A stretch of DNA of 35,510 nt from WGAB01 sp964406105 (GCA_964406105.1 CAYOQK010000040.1:1-35510); one strand, 5' to 3'; shown: positions 22,229 through 30,406, counted from the first letter of the stretch. Notes: generated by a model from the sequence alone, not told the origin. Made by a program: numbers and translations.

Positions 22229-24922
22229 TTATCGCACCACCATCACAGGGGTTTGGGAAACCCGTTGTCCATTGAGAAGAAGCCGCAGCAGATACACCCC
22301 GGTCGGGAGATTCGGGTTCTCCCACGGAAGGCAATGATACCCAGGGGAAAGAGGCCCCACCTCCACAGCGGAGACACGTCGGCCGGCAGAGGAGTAAATT
22401 TCCACCGTTCCCACCCCGAAATACGGGGAGCGGATCTCCAAAACCGCCTGATGGGAACAGGGGTTGGGGATTACCCGGAACCACACCTTCTCAGCAGCTC
22501 CGGGGCTTCCATCGGTCACCGAAGAGGGGAGCAGGAAGGGCACTTCAATCCAGGACACCAGTGGCCATCCGAGGCTTAGCGTGTGGAGGCCGCTCTCCCA
22601 GTAGGGGATGGACCAAAGAAAGGTATCCTGGGCCGTGAAGTTCACCGCCACCCAATCCAGCCGGAGTCGGTATCCCGGTGGAATGATCCACCCCACGCTG
22701 TTAAAGGAGCCCTCCAAAAGATGCCACTGGGAAGGATCGGGGTTTTCTCGCACCCCCAAACTCACTTGGCTGAGGAAGATCAAAGGATCACCCCCAGGGG
22801 CTTCTGCAAAGAGTTGCAGGTTGATCTGCATTCTGGAGGCAGTAGAGCGCGCAAAGATCCGCGCCCGTGGTGCACCCAGAAGGATGAGGGTGTCTGGCAG
22901 GGGAGGGGTTCGCCAGGTTTGACGACTCAAGAGAAAGGCCGCAGGCACGTGCAGGAAGTTGTCCTCCACGGCATCTTCCCAGGTGTAGGAGGGATCCAAG
23001 AGATGGTGTACCAGATGGGCTGTGGTATCTTCAGGGCCAGGAGGAGTGGGGCTGAGACTCCCATCGGAGTGGAGATGATACCGGACCCAGCTGAGACCAG
23101 GTGGCGGCCAGGTGGCGAACCCCAGGTGGCGCCAATCCGGACCCAGGGCAACGATGACCGAGGGCAAGGTGTCCAGTGCTGCGGTTTCTCCCTTCAGGAG
23201 AGCGTTGAAGAAGAGCCTTTTGAGCTGCTCTCGGAAGAGGGATTCGGCCAGGGAGGCTTCGGAGCCATGGCCCCCGGTGCCGAGGTACAGGAGGGAGCGG
23301 TGAGGCGCGGCTTGAAAGGCCCCCGGAAGCCGATTGGTCCAGAAGGCATGATCATGCCATGCTCCCATGATCAAGAAGTGGGCTGTGGCTTGGGCCACTT
23401 GGGAGGAGTCAAAGTCCCGGCCTCGGGATGCGAGGGCTCGCACCGAGTCGTAGTCGTCGGCCAGGAGGAACCTACGCATGGGATAGGCCAGCGTGTCTAT
23501 CCGCACCGTGGGGGTGGGCTCCAACCCGACGGTAACGGGATAAAGGTAAACGCCGTTGCGGGCCACGGTTTCGGATACCATGGGTGTGCTGTTCTCTGGA
23601 GCCACAGCCCGCACTCCGGGAAGCCGATCCACCGCGGAGAACCAGGCGTGGAACCCTCCTTGGGATGCACCGGAAACCCCGATGAGCGTGTCGTTCACCT
23701 CAGGGAGTCCTCGGAGAAAGCGAACCACGCTGTCCAGATCCTGCCGCTCCCGGAAGGAGAACAGGGTGGTGAGACCTTCGGAGTTTCCTTGGCCCCGAAC
23801 GGAATAGGCCAGGGTGACGTATCCCCATCGGGCGTATCGCTCGGCCTTTGGCTCCATCCGTCGTTTTGATCCCCCCAAACCATGGATGAACACCAGGGCA
23901 GGGAAACCTCCTGGGGGTGGTGCGTCCACCGGACGGAACAGGGTGACTTCCAATCGCACTCCATCGTCCATGGTCAACCAGAAGGTGTCCTTCAGGGGCC
24001 GGGTGATGTCTCCATAGAGGTAGGAGTAGAGGTTGGGGCGCTCGTCGTACTCCGTTTTCCAGATCTCCACCGCCTCTCGGAGCCCCACGAACACGATTCG
24101 CCCGGCACTCACGTAATCTGCCAAACTCAGGAGCTGTTGACGAAAGGATTGGACAAAGGCGGTATCCAGAAGTTGGTTTTGCCCCACAAAGAGGGTGTGG
24201 GTGTAGATGCGGCCTGGAACCAGTTCCCCGTTTTCCTGCTTGGCCAACAGATCCCACAGGCCATCCCATTGACGGTTGTATCCTCCCACCTCCGGAAGGG
24301 GAGCCTCGGGATCGTGGGACAAGTAGTTCTCGTTGTCCTGGGGTCTCCAGATGCCGGATACGTAAAGGGAGTCCTCGTTCAGGTGGCCAGGGGTAGAACC
24401 ACCCCACAGGATCTCGGCTTTCCAGGCGTACGGGTAGTGCCATCCGTAAAGGGTGTCGCGGAAGTACTCAATTTTGGATTCCGAAGGGGGACTGGCGATG
24501 TACCCTCCCACCGTATGGGATGGTGCGTACCCCAACAGCTGTTCCATCAGGTAGGCAACGTCGGCGTAGTTATAGATGGTTTCGTGGGCGTGGGGATCGA
24601 CCTCAAAGCCCAGGTCTTCCACCAGGAATCTCAAGAAATTCTTGCCGTTGGTGTGCACTGTGCCGGTGTCATACATGACCGCAGCGAGCAGGAAGTTCCA
24701 ATCCGACTGGAAGTTGTACTTGGCACCGACCTCATGGAGCATCTCGGCGAATCGCACCACAGCGTTCCTGTGTACCCAGAAGGTATCAGGATCGGCCGTG
24801 AAGTCGGGGAACTGGCCGGTAAGGGGCTCCTCGTTGTGGGACACAATGGAAACGTAGATGGGAGGATACTCCGGCGACCCCAAAAGCAATCCCAAGATCA
24901 GCCCTATGGCCATCCCGCTCAT
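22229..24922 (-). CDS. Secreted fusion: deacetylase-like domain, S15-type alpha/beta hydrolase and T9SS sorting domain
   Basis: 897 residues. A short signal peptide (MAIGLILGLLLGS, from the first or second ATG) leads into a region of about 300 residues resembling polysaccharide-deacetylase folds, with VSIVSHNEEP and a DPHAHE cluster (109-114). Residues 310-575 form an alpha/beta hydrolase of the X-Pro dipeptidyl-peptidase (S15)/acyl-esterase type: HGLGGSKRR, RGQGNSEG, then S420 in GASQGG, D524 in AWHDH and H552 in GTGGHG form a complete triad. A beta-sandwich follows (about 580-800). The last 80 residues (FRVIPNPC, VEIYSSAGRRV, LPTGVYLLRL) are a type-A T9SS C-terminal sorting domain. The product should cross the outer membrane and be released or anchored. 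The substrate is unknown. No clear ribosome binding site precedes the start. Confidence 0.85.
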   Translation of the reverse strand: MSGMAIGLILGLLLGSPEYPPIYVSIVSHNEEPLTGQFPDFTADPDTFWVHRNAVVRFAEMLHEVGAKYNFQSDWNFLLAAVMYDTGTVHTNGKNFLRFLVEDLGFEVDPHAHETIYNYADVAYLMEQLLGYAPSHTVGGYIASPPSESKIEYFRDTLYGWHYPYAWKAEILWGGSTPGHLNEDSLYVSGIWRPQDNENYLSHDPEAPLPEVGGYNRQWDGLWDLLAKQENGELVPGRIYTHTLFVGQNQLLDTAFVQSFRQQLLSLADYVSAGRIVFVGLREAVEIWKTEYDERPNLYSYLYGDITRPLKDTFWLTMDDGVRLEVTLFRPVDAPPPGGFPALVFIHGLGGSKRRMEPKAERYARWGYVTLAYSVRGQGNSEGLTTLFSFRERQDLDSVVRFLRGLPEVNDTLIGVSGASQGGFHAWFSAVDRLPGVRAVAPENSTPMVSETVARNGVYLYPVTVGLEPTPTVRIDTLAYPMRRFLLADDYDSVRALASRGRDFDSSQVAQATAHFLIMGAWHDHAFWTNRLPGAFQAAPHRSLLYLGTGGHGSEASLAESLFREQLKRLFFNALLKGETAALDTLPSVIVALGPDWRHLGFATWPPPGLSWVRYHLHSDGSLSPTPPGPEDTTAHLVHHLLDPSYTWEDAVEDNFLHVPAAFLLSRQTWRTPPLPDTLILLGAPRARIFARSTASRMQINLQLFAEAPGGDPLIFLSQVSLGVRENPDPSQWHLLEGSFNSVGWIIPPGYRLRLDWVAVNFTAQDTFLWSIPYWESGLHTLSLGWPLVSWIEVPFLLPSSVTDGSPGAAEKVWFRVIPNPCSHQAVLEIRSPYFGVGTVEIYSSAGRRVSAVEVGPLSPGYHCLPWENPNLPTGVYLLRLLLNGQRVSQTPVMVVR

Positions 24923-24970
24923 GGTGCTTAAAGGTTACGTTGTCCCCCTACTCTGGGGCAAGGGCCTGGA

Positions 24971-25002
24971 GACGACGAAAGCAATCCACTGTCGTCATTG
25001 CT
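24971..25002. repeat. Two interleaved inverted repeats in the divergent intergenic region
   Basis: Within 32 bp, GACGAC (24971-24976) pairs with GTCGTC (24991-24996), and AGCAAT (24980-24985) pairs with ATTGCT (24997-25002). The arms are interleaved (a-b-a'-b'), so the two hairpins exclude each other. The element lies between the hydrolase start (24922) and the -35 box of the next operon (25023). The surrounding 24923-25060 region has no gene. It could be an operator for divergent transcription or an RNA switch; six-base arms could also arise by chance. Confidence 0.4.
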
Positions 25003-25022
25003 GAGAGGATGGGCCTTTCCGT

Positions 25023-25051
25023 TTGACTTCGTTGGGGGGGCTCCCTAAACT
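25023..25051 (+). promoter_or_regulatory. Promoter of the ispA-fabG operon, leaderless geometry
   Basis: TTGACT (25023-25028), a 17-nt spacer and TAAACT (25046-25051) fit the sigma70 consensus. The ATG of the first gene is at 25061, leaving 9 nt after the -10 box. Transcription would begin about at the ATG, and the intervening TAACCGTTC has no Shine-Dalgarno sequence. The spacing is the same as at porX. Confidence 0.65.
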
Positions 25052-25060
25052 TAACCGTTC

Positions 25061-25945
25061 ATGGACCTCCAAACGTATTTGAAAGAGCAAAAGGCACGGG
25101 TGGATGCGGCGTTAGACCGATTTCTGCCTCCGGAACAGGAGGAACCCCGTGTGTTGCACCAGGCCATGCGGTATACCCTGTTTGCGGGTGGTAAGCGATT
25201 GCGGCCGATCCTGGCACTGGCTGCCTTTGAGGCCGCCGGCGGCACCGACGACACCCGGGTTATGCCCTTGGCTTGCAGTTTGGAACTCATCCATACCTTT
25301 TCCCTGATCCACGACGACCTTCCTGCCATGGACGACGACGACTACCGGCGGGGAAAACCGGCAAGCCACAAGGTATTTGGAGAGGGGATGGCCATCCTGG
25401 CCGGGGATGCCTTGTTCGCTGCAGCCTTTGATGTGGCCTTGCAGGCTCCTCTGCCACCCGAAGTGTTGGTGCGAGCCCTGCGCGAGCTCACCTGGGCCTC
25501 GGGTCCAGAGGGCATGATAGGAGGGCAGGTGGAGGACCTGGAGGCCGAAGGCCAACCGCCAACAGCCGAGCGGGTGCTCCGAATCCATCGCAAAAAAACG
25601 GCCGCCTTGATTGCCTCTTCCTTGGCCCTGGGGGGCATCGCCGCCCAAGCCCCTGAGGTGGAAGTGCAGATACTCAAGGAGGCGGGCTTGGCCATGGGGC
25701 TGGCCTTCCAGATTGTGGACGATGTGCTGGATGAGGTGGCCTCTGAACAGGACCTGGGTAAGAAGTCTCACAAGGACCGAGCCCGGGGGAAGTGTACCTA
25801 TCCCCGGGTGTTTGGTTTGGAACGGGCCCGCGAGGACGCCCGGGCCTATGCCCAACAGGCCAAGGAGATTCTGCAACGGGCCTTTGGCCCCAAGTCCCTC
25901 CGGCTTCAACAGATCGCCGATTTCATCGTGGAAAGAAGTTACTGA
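25061..25945 (+). CDS. ispA: Polyprenyl (farnesyl/geranylgeranyl) diphosphate synthase
   Basis: 294 residues of the trans-isoprenyl diphosphate synthase family. The first Asp-rich motif is DDLPAMD (D85-D91), followed by RRGKP. The second is FQIVDDVLDE (D220, D221, D224). GGKRLRP (43-49) binds diphosphate. The fifth residue before the first motif is aromatic (F80, in HTFSLIHDD), which in this family usually limits products to C15 or C20. The product probably primes uppS and quinone tail synthesis. Translation would start on a leaderless mRNA. The next gene starts within the stop codon (TGATG). Confidence 0.93.
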   Translation: MDLQTYLKEQKARVDAALDRFLPPEQEEPRVLHQAMRYTLFAGGKRLRPILALAAFEAAGGTDDTRVMPLACSLELIHTFSLIHDDLPAMDDDDYRRGKPASHKVFGEGMAILAGDALFAAAFDVALQAPLPPEVLVRALRELTWASGPEGMIGGQVEDLEAEGQPPTAERVLRIHRKKTAALIASSLALGGIAAQAPEVEVQILKEAGLAMGLAFQIVDDVLDEVASEQDLGKKSHKDRARGKCTYPRVFGLERAREDARAYAQQAKEILQRAFGPKSLRLQQIADFIVERSY

Positions 25946-26400
25946 TGCTGGTGCTCAAACAGATCTTCACCAACGCATACCTCTGGTTGCCCCTGCTCAC
26001 CGGCATCGGTGTGCAGATGTGGAAGTTTGTGTACCATTGGTACCGGGAAGGCACCCCCAACTTTGAGTGGTTGGTCACCACAGGGGGGATGCCCAGTTCC
26101 CATTCGGCCTCGGTGATGGCGTTGTCCACCTTGGTGGGGCTCCGCCACGGCTTTGACTCGGCGCTTTTTGGGGTTACCCTGTACTTCAGCCTCATTGTGA
26201 TGTACGATGCCGCCGGCCTTCGGCGCGCGGCGGGCAAACAGGCGGCGGTGATCAACCGGATGCTGCGGGAGTTTTCCCAGTTTCATCGGGTGGAGGATAC
26301 TCGGCTGCGGGAACTCCTGGGACACAGCCCTACTGAGGTATTGGTGGGGGCAGTGCTCGGTGTGCTGGTGGCCGTCGTGTTCCATGGGGTGCGGACATGA
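25945..26400 (+). CDS. Divergent PAP2-family (DUF212) membrane protein
   Basis: 151 residues starting MLVLKQIFTNAYLWLPLL at an ATG that overlaps the ispA stop. Longer frames are only out-of-frame ispA. Several hydrophobic segments and the motif GGMPSSHSASVMAL (47-60) identify the DUF212/YuiD family, related to PAP2 phosphatases (SSHSA element), with a second conserved region LGHSPTEVLVGAVLG. Family members are thought to act on lipid phosphates but are biochemically poorly known. Coupling to a prenyl diphosphate synthase supports a role with polyprenyl phosphate; this is inference. Confidence 0.88.
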   Translation: MLVLKQIFTNAYLWLPLLTGIGVQMWKFVYHWYREGTPNFEWLVTTGGMPSSHSASVMALSTLVGLRHGFDSALFGVTLYFSLIVMYDAAGLRRAAGKQAAVINRMLREFSQFHRVEDTRLRELLGHSPTEVLVGAVLGVLVAVVFHGVRT

Positions 26401-27005
26401 AGGGCTTGGCGGATCTGGTTCTGTTGGCCTTGCCCATCCTGTGGGCGATTACCGTGCACGAGTTCGCCCATGCCTGGGCCGCTGACCGACTGGGCGATCC
26501 CACGGCTCGCCTCGCCGGCCGGCTCACCTTGAATCCATTGAGACACCTGGATCCCATCGGCACCCTGCTTTTCTTTATCGTGCGCATCGGTTGGGCCAAG
26601 CCCGTGCCCGTGAATCCTATGTACTTCCGCAATCCCCGCCGTGATATGGCCTTGGTGGCCGTCGCTGGTCCGGTGTCCAATGTGCTCTCGGCCTTTTTCT
26701 TCGGGTTTCTGGCCCGCACCCTGCCCCTGAGCGGCCCTTGGCACTTGCTGTTGGTGTACTTCGTGTACATCAACCTGGTGTTGGCCTTCTTTAACCTGAT
26801 CCCCCTGTTCCCTTTGGACGGCTGGACCGTGCTGAAGTTCTTTTTGCCCCGAGAGCCCTGGATTTATACCTTGGAGCGGTCTGGCCCGGTGCTGCTCCTC
26901 CTGCTCTTGGTGATGCCTGCCTTTGTAGGGTTTCATCCCATTGGTCAGTTTTTGCAACCCCTGCTTCGCATTGGCTTAAAACTCACCCTGGGAGGAGCAA
27001 TGTAA
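26397..27005 (+). CDS. Site-2 protease family (M50) intramembrane metalloprotease
   Basis: 202 residues, overlapping the previous stop by 4 nt (ATGA). The zinc motif is HEFAH (H21, E22, H25) inside the first membrane helix, and the third ligand is D141 in FNLIPLFPLDG. GPVSNVLSAF is the conserved loop region. It is the short form without a PDZ domain, unlike RseP. Such proteases cut membrane proteins, including anti-sigma factors, within the bilayer. The target is unknown. Placement between lipid genes is common for this group and does not fix its function. Confidence 0.92.
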   Translation: MKGLADLVLLALPILWAITVHEFAHAWAADRLGDPTARLAGRLTLNPLRHLDPIGTLLFFIVRIGWAKPVPVNPMYFRNPRRDMALVAVAGPVSNVLSAFFFGFLARTLPLSGPWHLLLVYFVYINLVLAFFNLIPLFPLDGWTVLKFFLPREPWIYTLERSGPVLLLLLLVMPAFVGFHPIGQFLQPLLRIGLKLTLGGAM

Positions 27006-27985
27006 TGGGCGTTCGCATTGTGGGCATTGGAGCCTATGTGCCAGAACGGGTCCTGACGAACCAGGACCTGGAACGTATGGTGGATACCTCCGACCAATGG
27101 ATCGTGGAACGTACCGGCATTCGGGAACGCCGGATCGCCGCCGACCACGAAGCCACCTCCGATCTCTCGTACCACGCCAGCCTGCGCGCCCTGGAACACG
27201 CCGGCCTGAAGCCTGAAGACCTGGACATGATCATCGTGGGGACCGCCACACCCGACATGATGTTCCCAGCCACCGCTTGCCTCTTGCAAGCACGTTTGGG
27301 GATCCGCCATCGCCCCTGTTTTGATGTGGAGGCCGGCTGTCCGGGCTTCGTGTTCACCCTGGAAGTGGCCCGAGGGATGCTCAGCCTCAACGATGTGTAC
27401 CGTAGGATTCTGGTGGTGGGCGCCGATACCCTGAGCCGCATTACCGACTGGTCCGACCGCAACACCTGCGTGCTCTTCGGCGACGGTGCCGGTGCAGTGG
27501 TGGTGGAAAAGGACGATTCGGACCGGGGAATTCTGGCCACCGTGCTGGGAGGCGACGGAACCCTGGGGGACCTTCTGTACCTGCCGGCCGGCGGATCCCG
27601 AAGGCCAGCCTCCCAAGAAACTGTGGCCCGCCGGGAGCACTACATCAAGATGGAAGGCCGTGAGGTGTTCCGGTATGCGGTGCTGGGCATGCAAGAGTCC
27701 TCACTGGCTGCTCTGGAAAAGGCAGGCCTTCGTCCAGAGGATGTGGACTGGCTGGTGCCCCATCAGGCGAATTGGCGCATCATTGATGCCACAGCCAAAC
27801 GGTTGAACCTGCCCCCGGAAAAGGTGTACGTGAACATTGATCGCTACGGCAACACCTCAGCAGCCTCCATCCCCATTGCCCTTCACGAGATGGTCCAACG
27901 GGGCCTTCTAAAGGAGGGCCAGATCGTTCTACTGGTAGCCTTTGGGGCCGGGTTTACCTGGGGCGCCACGGTGATCCGGTGGTGA
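27005..27985 (+). CDS. fabH: Beta-ketoacyl-ACP synthase III
   Basis: 326 residues. The catalytic triad is plain: C112 in EAGCPGF, H253 in PHQANWRI and N283 in YGNTSAAS. Also present are TGIRERRIA, the TATPDMMFPATA segment and FGDGAGAVVV. It condenses acetyl- or branched acyl-CoA with malonyl-ACP to start fatty acid synthesis. The ATG overlaps the previous TAA by one base, with GGAGG upstream. The same operon ends with fabG, the next reductive enzyme of the pathway. Confidence 0.97.
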   Translation: MGVRIVGIGAYVPERVLTNQDLERMVDTSDQWIVERTGIRERRIAADHEATSDLSYHASLRALEHAGLKPEDLDMIIVGTATPDMMFPATACLLQARLGIRHRPCFDVEAGCPGFVFTLEVARGMLSLNDVYRRILVVGADTLSRITDWSDRNTCVLFGDGAGAVVVEKDDSDRGILATVLGGDGTLGDLLYLPAGGSRRPASQETVARREHYIKMEGREVFRYAVLGMQESSLAALEKAGLRPEDVDWLVPHQANWRIIDATAKRLNLPPEKVYVNIDRYGNTSAASIPIALHEMVQRGLLKEGQIVLLVAFGAGFTWGATVIRW

Positions 27986-27987
27986 CA

Positions 27988-28914
27988 ATGCGGGTGTTTG
28001 TCGCAGGCTGCAGCGGCTTTGTGGGCACCGCTTTACGCCGCCGTGCAAAACGCCAGGGGATCACCCTGGGGTGTCTTTCCCGTCGTCCACGGCCAGCGGA
28101 ACCTGGCATCCAGTGGTTCCAAGGCGACGCGGCCGATCCTCCACACACCTGGCACCCTCAGCCAGAGGGACACTGGGCTGCCGTGATCAACCTGGTGGGG
28201 ATCCTGCGCGAGCGACCTCGTCAGGGCGTTACCTTTGCACGGAGCCACGTAGAGGTCACTCGGAACCTGGTCTCCTGGGCCCAAGAGGCCGGGATCACCC
28301 GGTTCCTGCACATGAGTGCCTTGGGTGTGGAGGCCGCAGAAACCCCGTACCAGAGAACGAAGCTCCAGGCCGAGGAAGTGGTGCAAAACAGCGGGCTCCG
28401 GTGGACCCTTTTTCGCCCCTCGGTGATCTTTGGACGAAGCCCCACGGGCAACGATGCCGTGCACCTCTTGATGCGGTATATGGCCTGGCTTCGGGTGATG
28501 CCCTACTTCGTGTCGTCGGCCCCTTACCAGTTGCAGCCGGTGTACGTGGGCGATGTGGTGGAGGGGTTCGTACGTGCCCTGGCCGACGAAGGGGCGGTCG
28601 GCCGGGTGTGGCGGATCGGAGGCCCCCGCGTGTACACCTACCGGGAGTTCTTGCGTACCTTGGCACACCATGTCCCTGGCCCGGTGTTTTTGGTACCGGT
28701 GCCGGAGGGCCTTATGCTGCGGGTGTCCACCCTTCTGCAGCATCTCCCCTTTTGGCCCATTACACCGGATCAGATCCGGATGCTGCGTGGCCGAAACGTG
28801 GCCCCTGAGGCCAAGGAGTACTTTGCGTGGCTGGGCCGAACCCCTGTGAGCCTGGAGGATTACCTTGACGGAAAAGTCCATGAGGAAAACGGCGGAGGAT
28901 CTCCTTCGGCTTAA
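27988..28914 (+). CDS. NDUFA9-like atypical SDR (NAD(P)-binding epimerase/dehydratase fold)
   Basis: 308 residues from the ATG at 27988, 2 nt after the fabH stop. GTG codons at 27979 and 27982 are alternatives, and none has a clear ribosome binding site. The Rossmann start is VFVAGCSGFVG. INLVGILRERP, ITRFLHMSALGV, a YQRTK Tyr/Lys pair and RPSVIFGRSPTGN followed by LQPVYVGDVV match the NDUFA9-like atypical short-chain dehydrogenase group. In eukaryotes NDUFA9 is an accessory subunit of complex I. Bacterial members are sugar- or quinone-linked enzymes of uncertain function. The 3' end overlaps the HD gene by 50 nt. Confidence 0.85.
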   Translation: MRVFVAGCSGFVGTALRRRAKRQGITLGCLSRRPRPAEPGIQWFQGDAADPPHTWHPQPEGHWAAVINLVGILRERPRQGVTFARSHVEVTRNLVSWAQEAGITRFLHMSALGVEAAETPYQRTKLQAEEVVQNSGLRWTLFRPSVIFGRSPTGNDAVHLLMRYMAWLRVMPYFVSSAPYQLQPVYVGDVVEGFVRALADEGAVGRVWRIGGPRVYTYREFLRTLAHHVPGPVFLVPVPEGLMLRVSTLLQHLPFWPITPDQIRMLRGRNVAPEAKEYFAWLGRTPVSLEDYLDGKVHEENGGGSPSA

Positions 28915-29425
28915 GCGAACCCTCCGCACCGGTTGGGATTACTACGGCTATGGGCCTCCTGAAACCGTGGCGGCCCACTCCTTTGGTGTGGCTGTGCTCA
29001 CCTTGCTTTTGGGTCGGGAACTCCAGCGTCAAGGCAAGCCCGTGAACCTGGAACGAGCGTTGGTGATGGCGTTGATCCACGAGGCCGGGGAGGCCCGCAT
29101 CGGGGATCTTCACTTGGAGGCTCGGCGTTGGATTGGGCCTGCCGTAGATCAAGGGGAGCGCGCAGCCGCCCAAGAGGTGCTGAAAGATCCGGAGTTGGTA
29201 GACCTCTACCGGGAATTTGAGGCTGGAGAGTCCCTGGAGGCCCGATTGGTGCGTGCCGCCGACAAATTGGAACTCCTGGTGGAAGCCCGCGAACGCGCCC
29301 GTCACCCCCGCGAGGTGGTCCGCACCATCTTTTTCACCCCCGACACCCGGAGAGCCCTGGCCGAGTTTCCGGAGCTTCAGGCATGGCTCCAGGAGTTGGA
29401 ACGCGACCTGGAGGCTGAGCCGTGA
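28865..29425 (+). CDS. HD-domain hydrolase of the YfbR/HDDC2 type, TTG start
   Basis: 186 residues from a TTG at 28865 with GGAGG at 28854-28858. A later ATG at 28880 has a poorer site. LRTGWDYYG, ETVAAHSFGVA (H38), ALIHEAGEARIGDL and AADKLELLVEA (D133) align with the YfbR/HDDC2 deoxynucleoside 5'-monophosphatases. The defining HD pair is H72-E73 here, so Glu replaces the metal-binding Asp. It may still hold metal, or it may have lost activity. The long overlap with the SDR gene and the 4-nt overlap with rpe (GTGA) imply coupled synthesis. Confidence 0.85.
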   Translation: MTEKSMRKTAEDLLRLKRTLRTGWDYYGYGPPETVAAHSFGVAVLTLLLGRELQRQGKPVNLERALVMALIHEAGEARIGDLHLEARRWIGPAVDQGERAAAQEVLKDPELVDLYREFEAGESLEARLVRAADKLELLVEARERARHPREVVRTIFFTPDTRRALAEFPELQAWLQELERDLEAEP

Positions 29426-30081
29426 GGGAGGTGGCTCCTTCGCTGATGGCTGCGGATTTTGCCTGCTTGGAGCGGGCTGTGCGTCGGCTGGAACAGGCAG
29501 GGGCGGATCGGTTCCACATGGACGTGATGGACGGCCACTTCGTGCCCAATTTGACCTTTGGGCCGTTGGTGGTGGAAGCCGTGCATCGCATCACTGCGTT
29601 GCCCTTGGAGAGTCATCTGATGATCACCAACCCCGGCGACTTTCTGGAACCCTTCGCCCAGGCGGGCACCCACACTTTGATTTTCCACATTGAGGTGGCC
29701 CCCGATCCTCGCCCTCTTCTCCGGGAGATTCGCCGTTTGGGCATGGCACCCGGGTTGGCCCTGAACCCTGTTACGCCCCTGGAGGCCATTGTCCCCTACC
29801 TGGATCAAGTGGCCGAGGTGTTGGTGATGACCGTGAATCCAGGGTTCTACGGCCAGGCCTTCATGCCCGAGGTGTTGCCAAAGATTGACCAACTGTTGGC
29901 CTTACGGGCTCAGCGGTATCCTCATCTACGGATCGCGGTGGACGGGGGGATCAATCGTCAAACGGTGCATCATTTTTCGCAAAGGCCTGTGGACCTGTTG
30001 GTATCAGGCTCCTACGTGGTGCAAGCCAAGGATCCAGCGGGGGCCATTGCCGTGTTGAAAGGGGTCAAACCCACGCCTTAA
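29422..30081 (+). CDS. rpe: Ribulose-phosphate 3-epimerase, GTG start
   Basis: 219 residues. TIM-barrel signatures are APSLMAADF, HMDVMDGHFVPNLTFG (metal His/Asp), HLMITNP, MTVNPGFYGQAF, VDGGI and a SGSYVV phosphate loop. It interconverts ribulose 5-phosphate and xylulose 5-phosphate in the pentose phosphate pathway. The GTG at 29422 overlaps the HD gene stop, and GGAGG lies upstream within that gene. The usual ILSADF here reads LMAADF, an acceptable variant. Confidence 0.96.
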   Translation: MREVAPSLMAADFACLERAVRRLEQAGADRFHMDVMDGHFVPNLTFGPLVVEAVHRITALPLESHLMITNPGDFLEPFAQAGTHTLIFHIEVAPDPRPLLREIRRLGMAPGLALNPVTPLEAIVPYLDQVAEVLVMTVNPGFYGQAFMPEVLPKIDQLLALRAQRYPHLRIAVDGGINRQTVHHFSQRPVDLLVSGSYVVQAKDPAGAIAVLKGVKPTP

Positions 30082-30118
30082 AATAAGCCCCGCAAACCAA
30101 GCGACGGAGGAGACGACT

Positions 30119-30406
30119 GTGGTAAAGATCAGACTCATGCGAATTGGCAAGCGGAACCGGCCTCTCTACCGGCTGGTGGTGATGGATTCCCGCACCCGGC
30201 GGAATGGGAAGGTTCTGGATATCATCGGGCATTACGATCCCCTGCGCGACGGGGTGTACAAGGTTGACCTGGAAAAGGTAGACGAGTGGATTCGCAAAGG
30301 GGCCCAGGTGACAGAACGGGCCGCGGCTTTAATCAAGTTGGCGCGAAAAACGCAATCCCAAGGGGAATCGACGGTGGTGTCCGCCACCACTCCTGAAGAG
30401 GGCTGA
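30119..30406 (+). CDS. rpsP: 30S ribosomal protein S16, GTG start
   Basis: 95 residues starting (GTG) MVKIRLMRIGKRNRPLYRLV, followed by DSRTRRNGKVLDIIGHYDP and the AAALIKLA helix, all typical of S16. GGAGG at 30106-30110 sits 8 nt before the GTG. The 37-nt gap after rpe is the widest in this operon, but I see no terminator or convincing promoter in it. S16 is needed for 30S assembly and heads the common rpsP-khpA-rimM-trmD set. Confidence 0.97.
   Translation: MVKIRLMRIGKRNRPLYRLVVMDSRTRRNGKVLDIIGHYDPLRDGVYKVDLEKVDEWIRKGAQVTERAAALIKLARKTQSQGESTVVSATTPEEG

Noticed and set aside
23882..24931. 349-codon open frame on the plus strand opposite the T9SS hydrolase gene
   Set aside because: It mirrors the codon pattern of the real gene. 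Its product is rich in Gly, His and Val without motifs, whereas the opposite strand has a complete catalytic triad and sorting domain.
24971..25002. H-type pseudoknot formed by the interleaved repeats
   Set aside because: The second and third pairing arms leave no nucleotides for the loop that must cross stem 1, so both stems cannot form at once. It is reported only as alternative hairpins or an operator.
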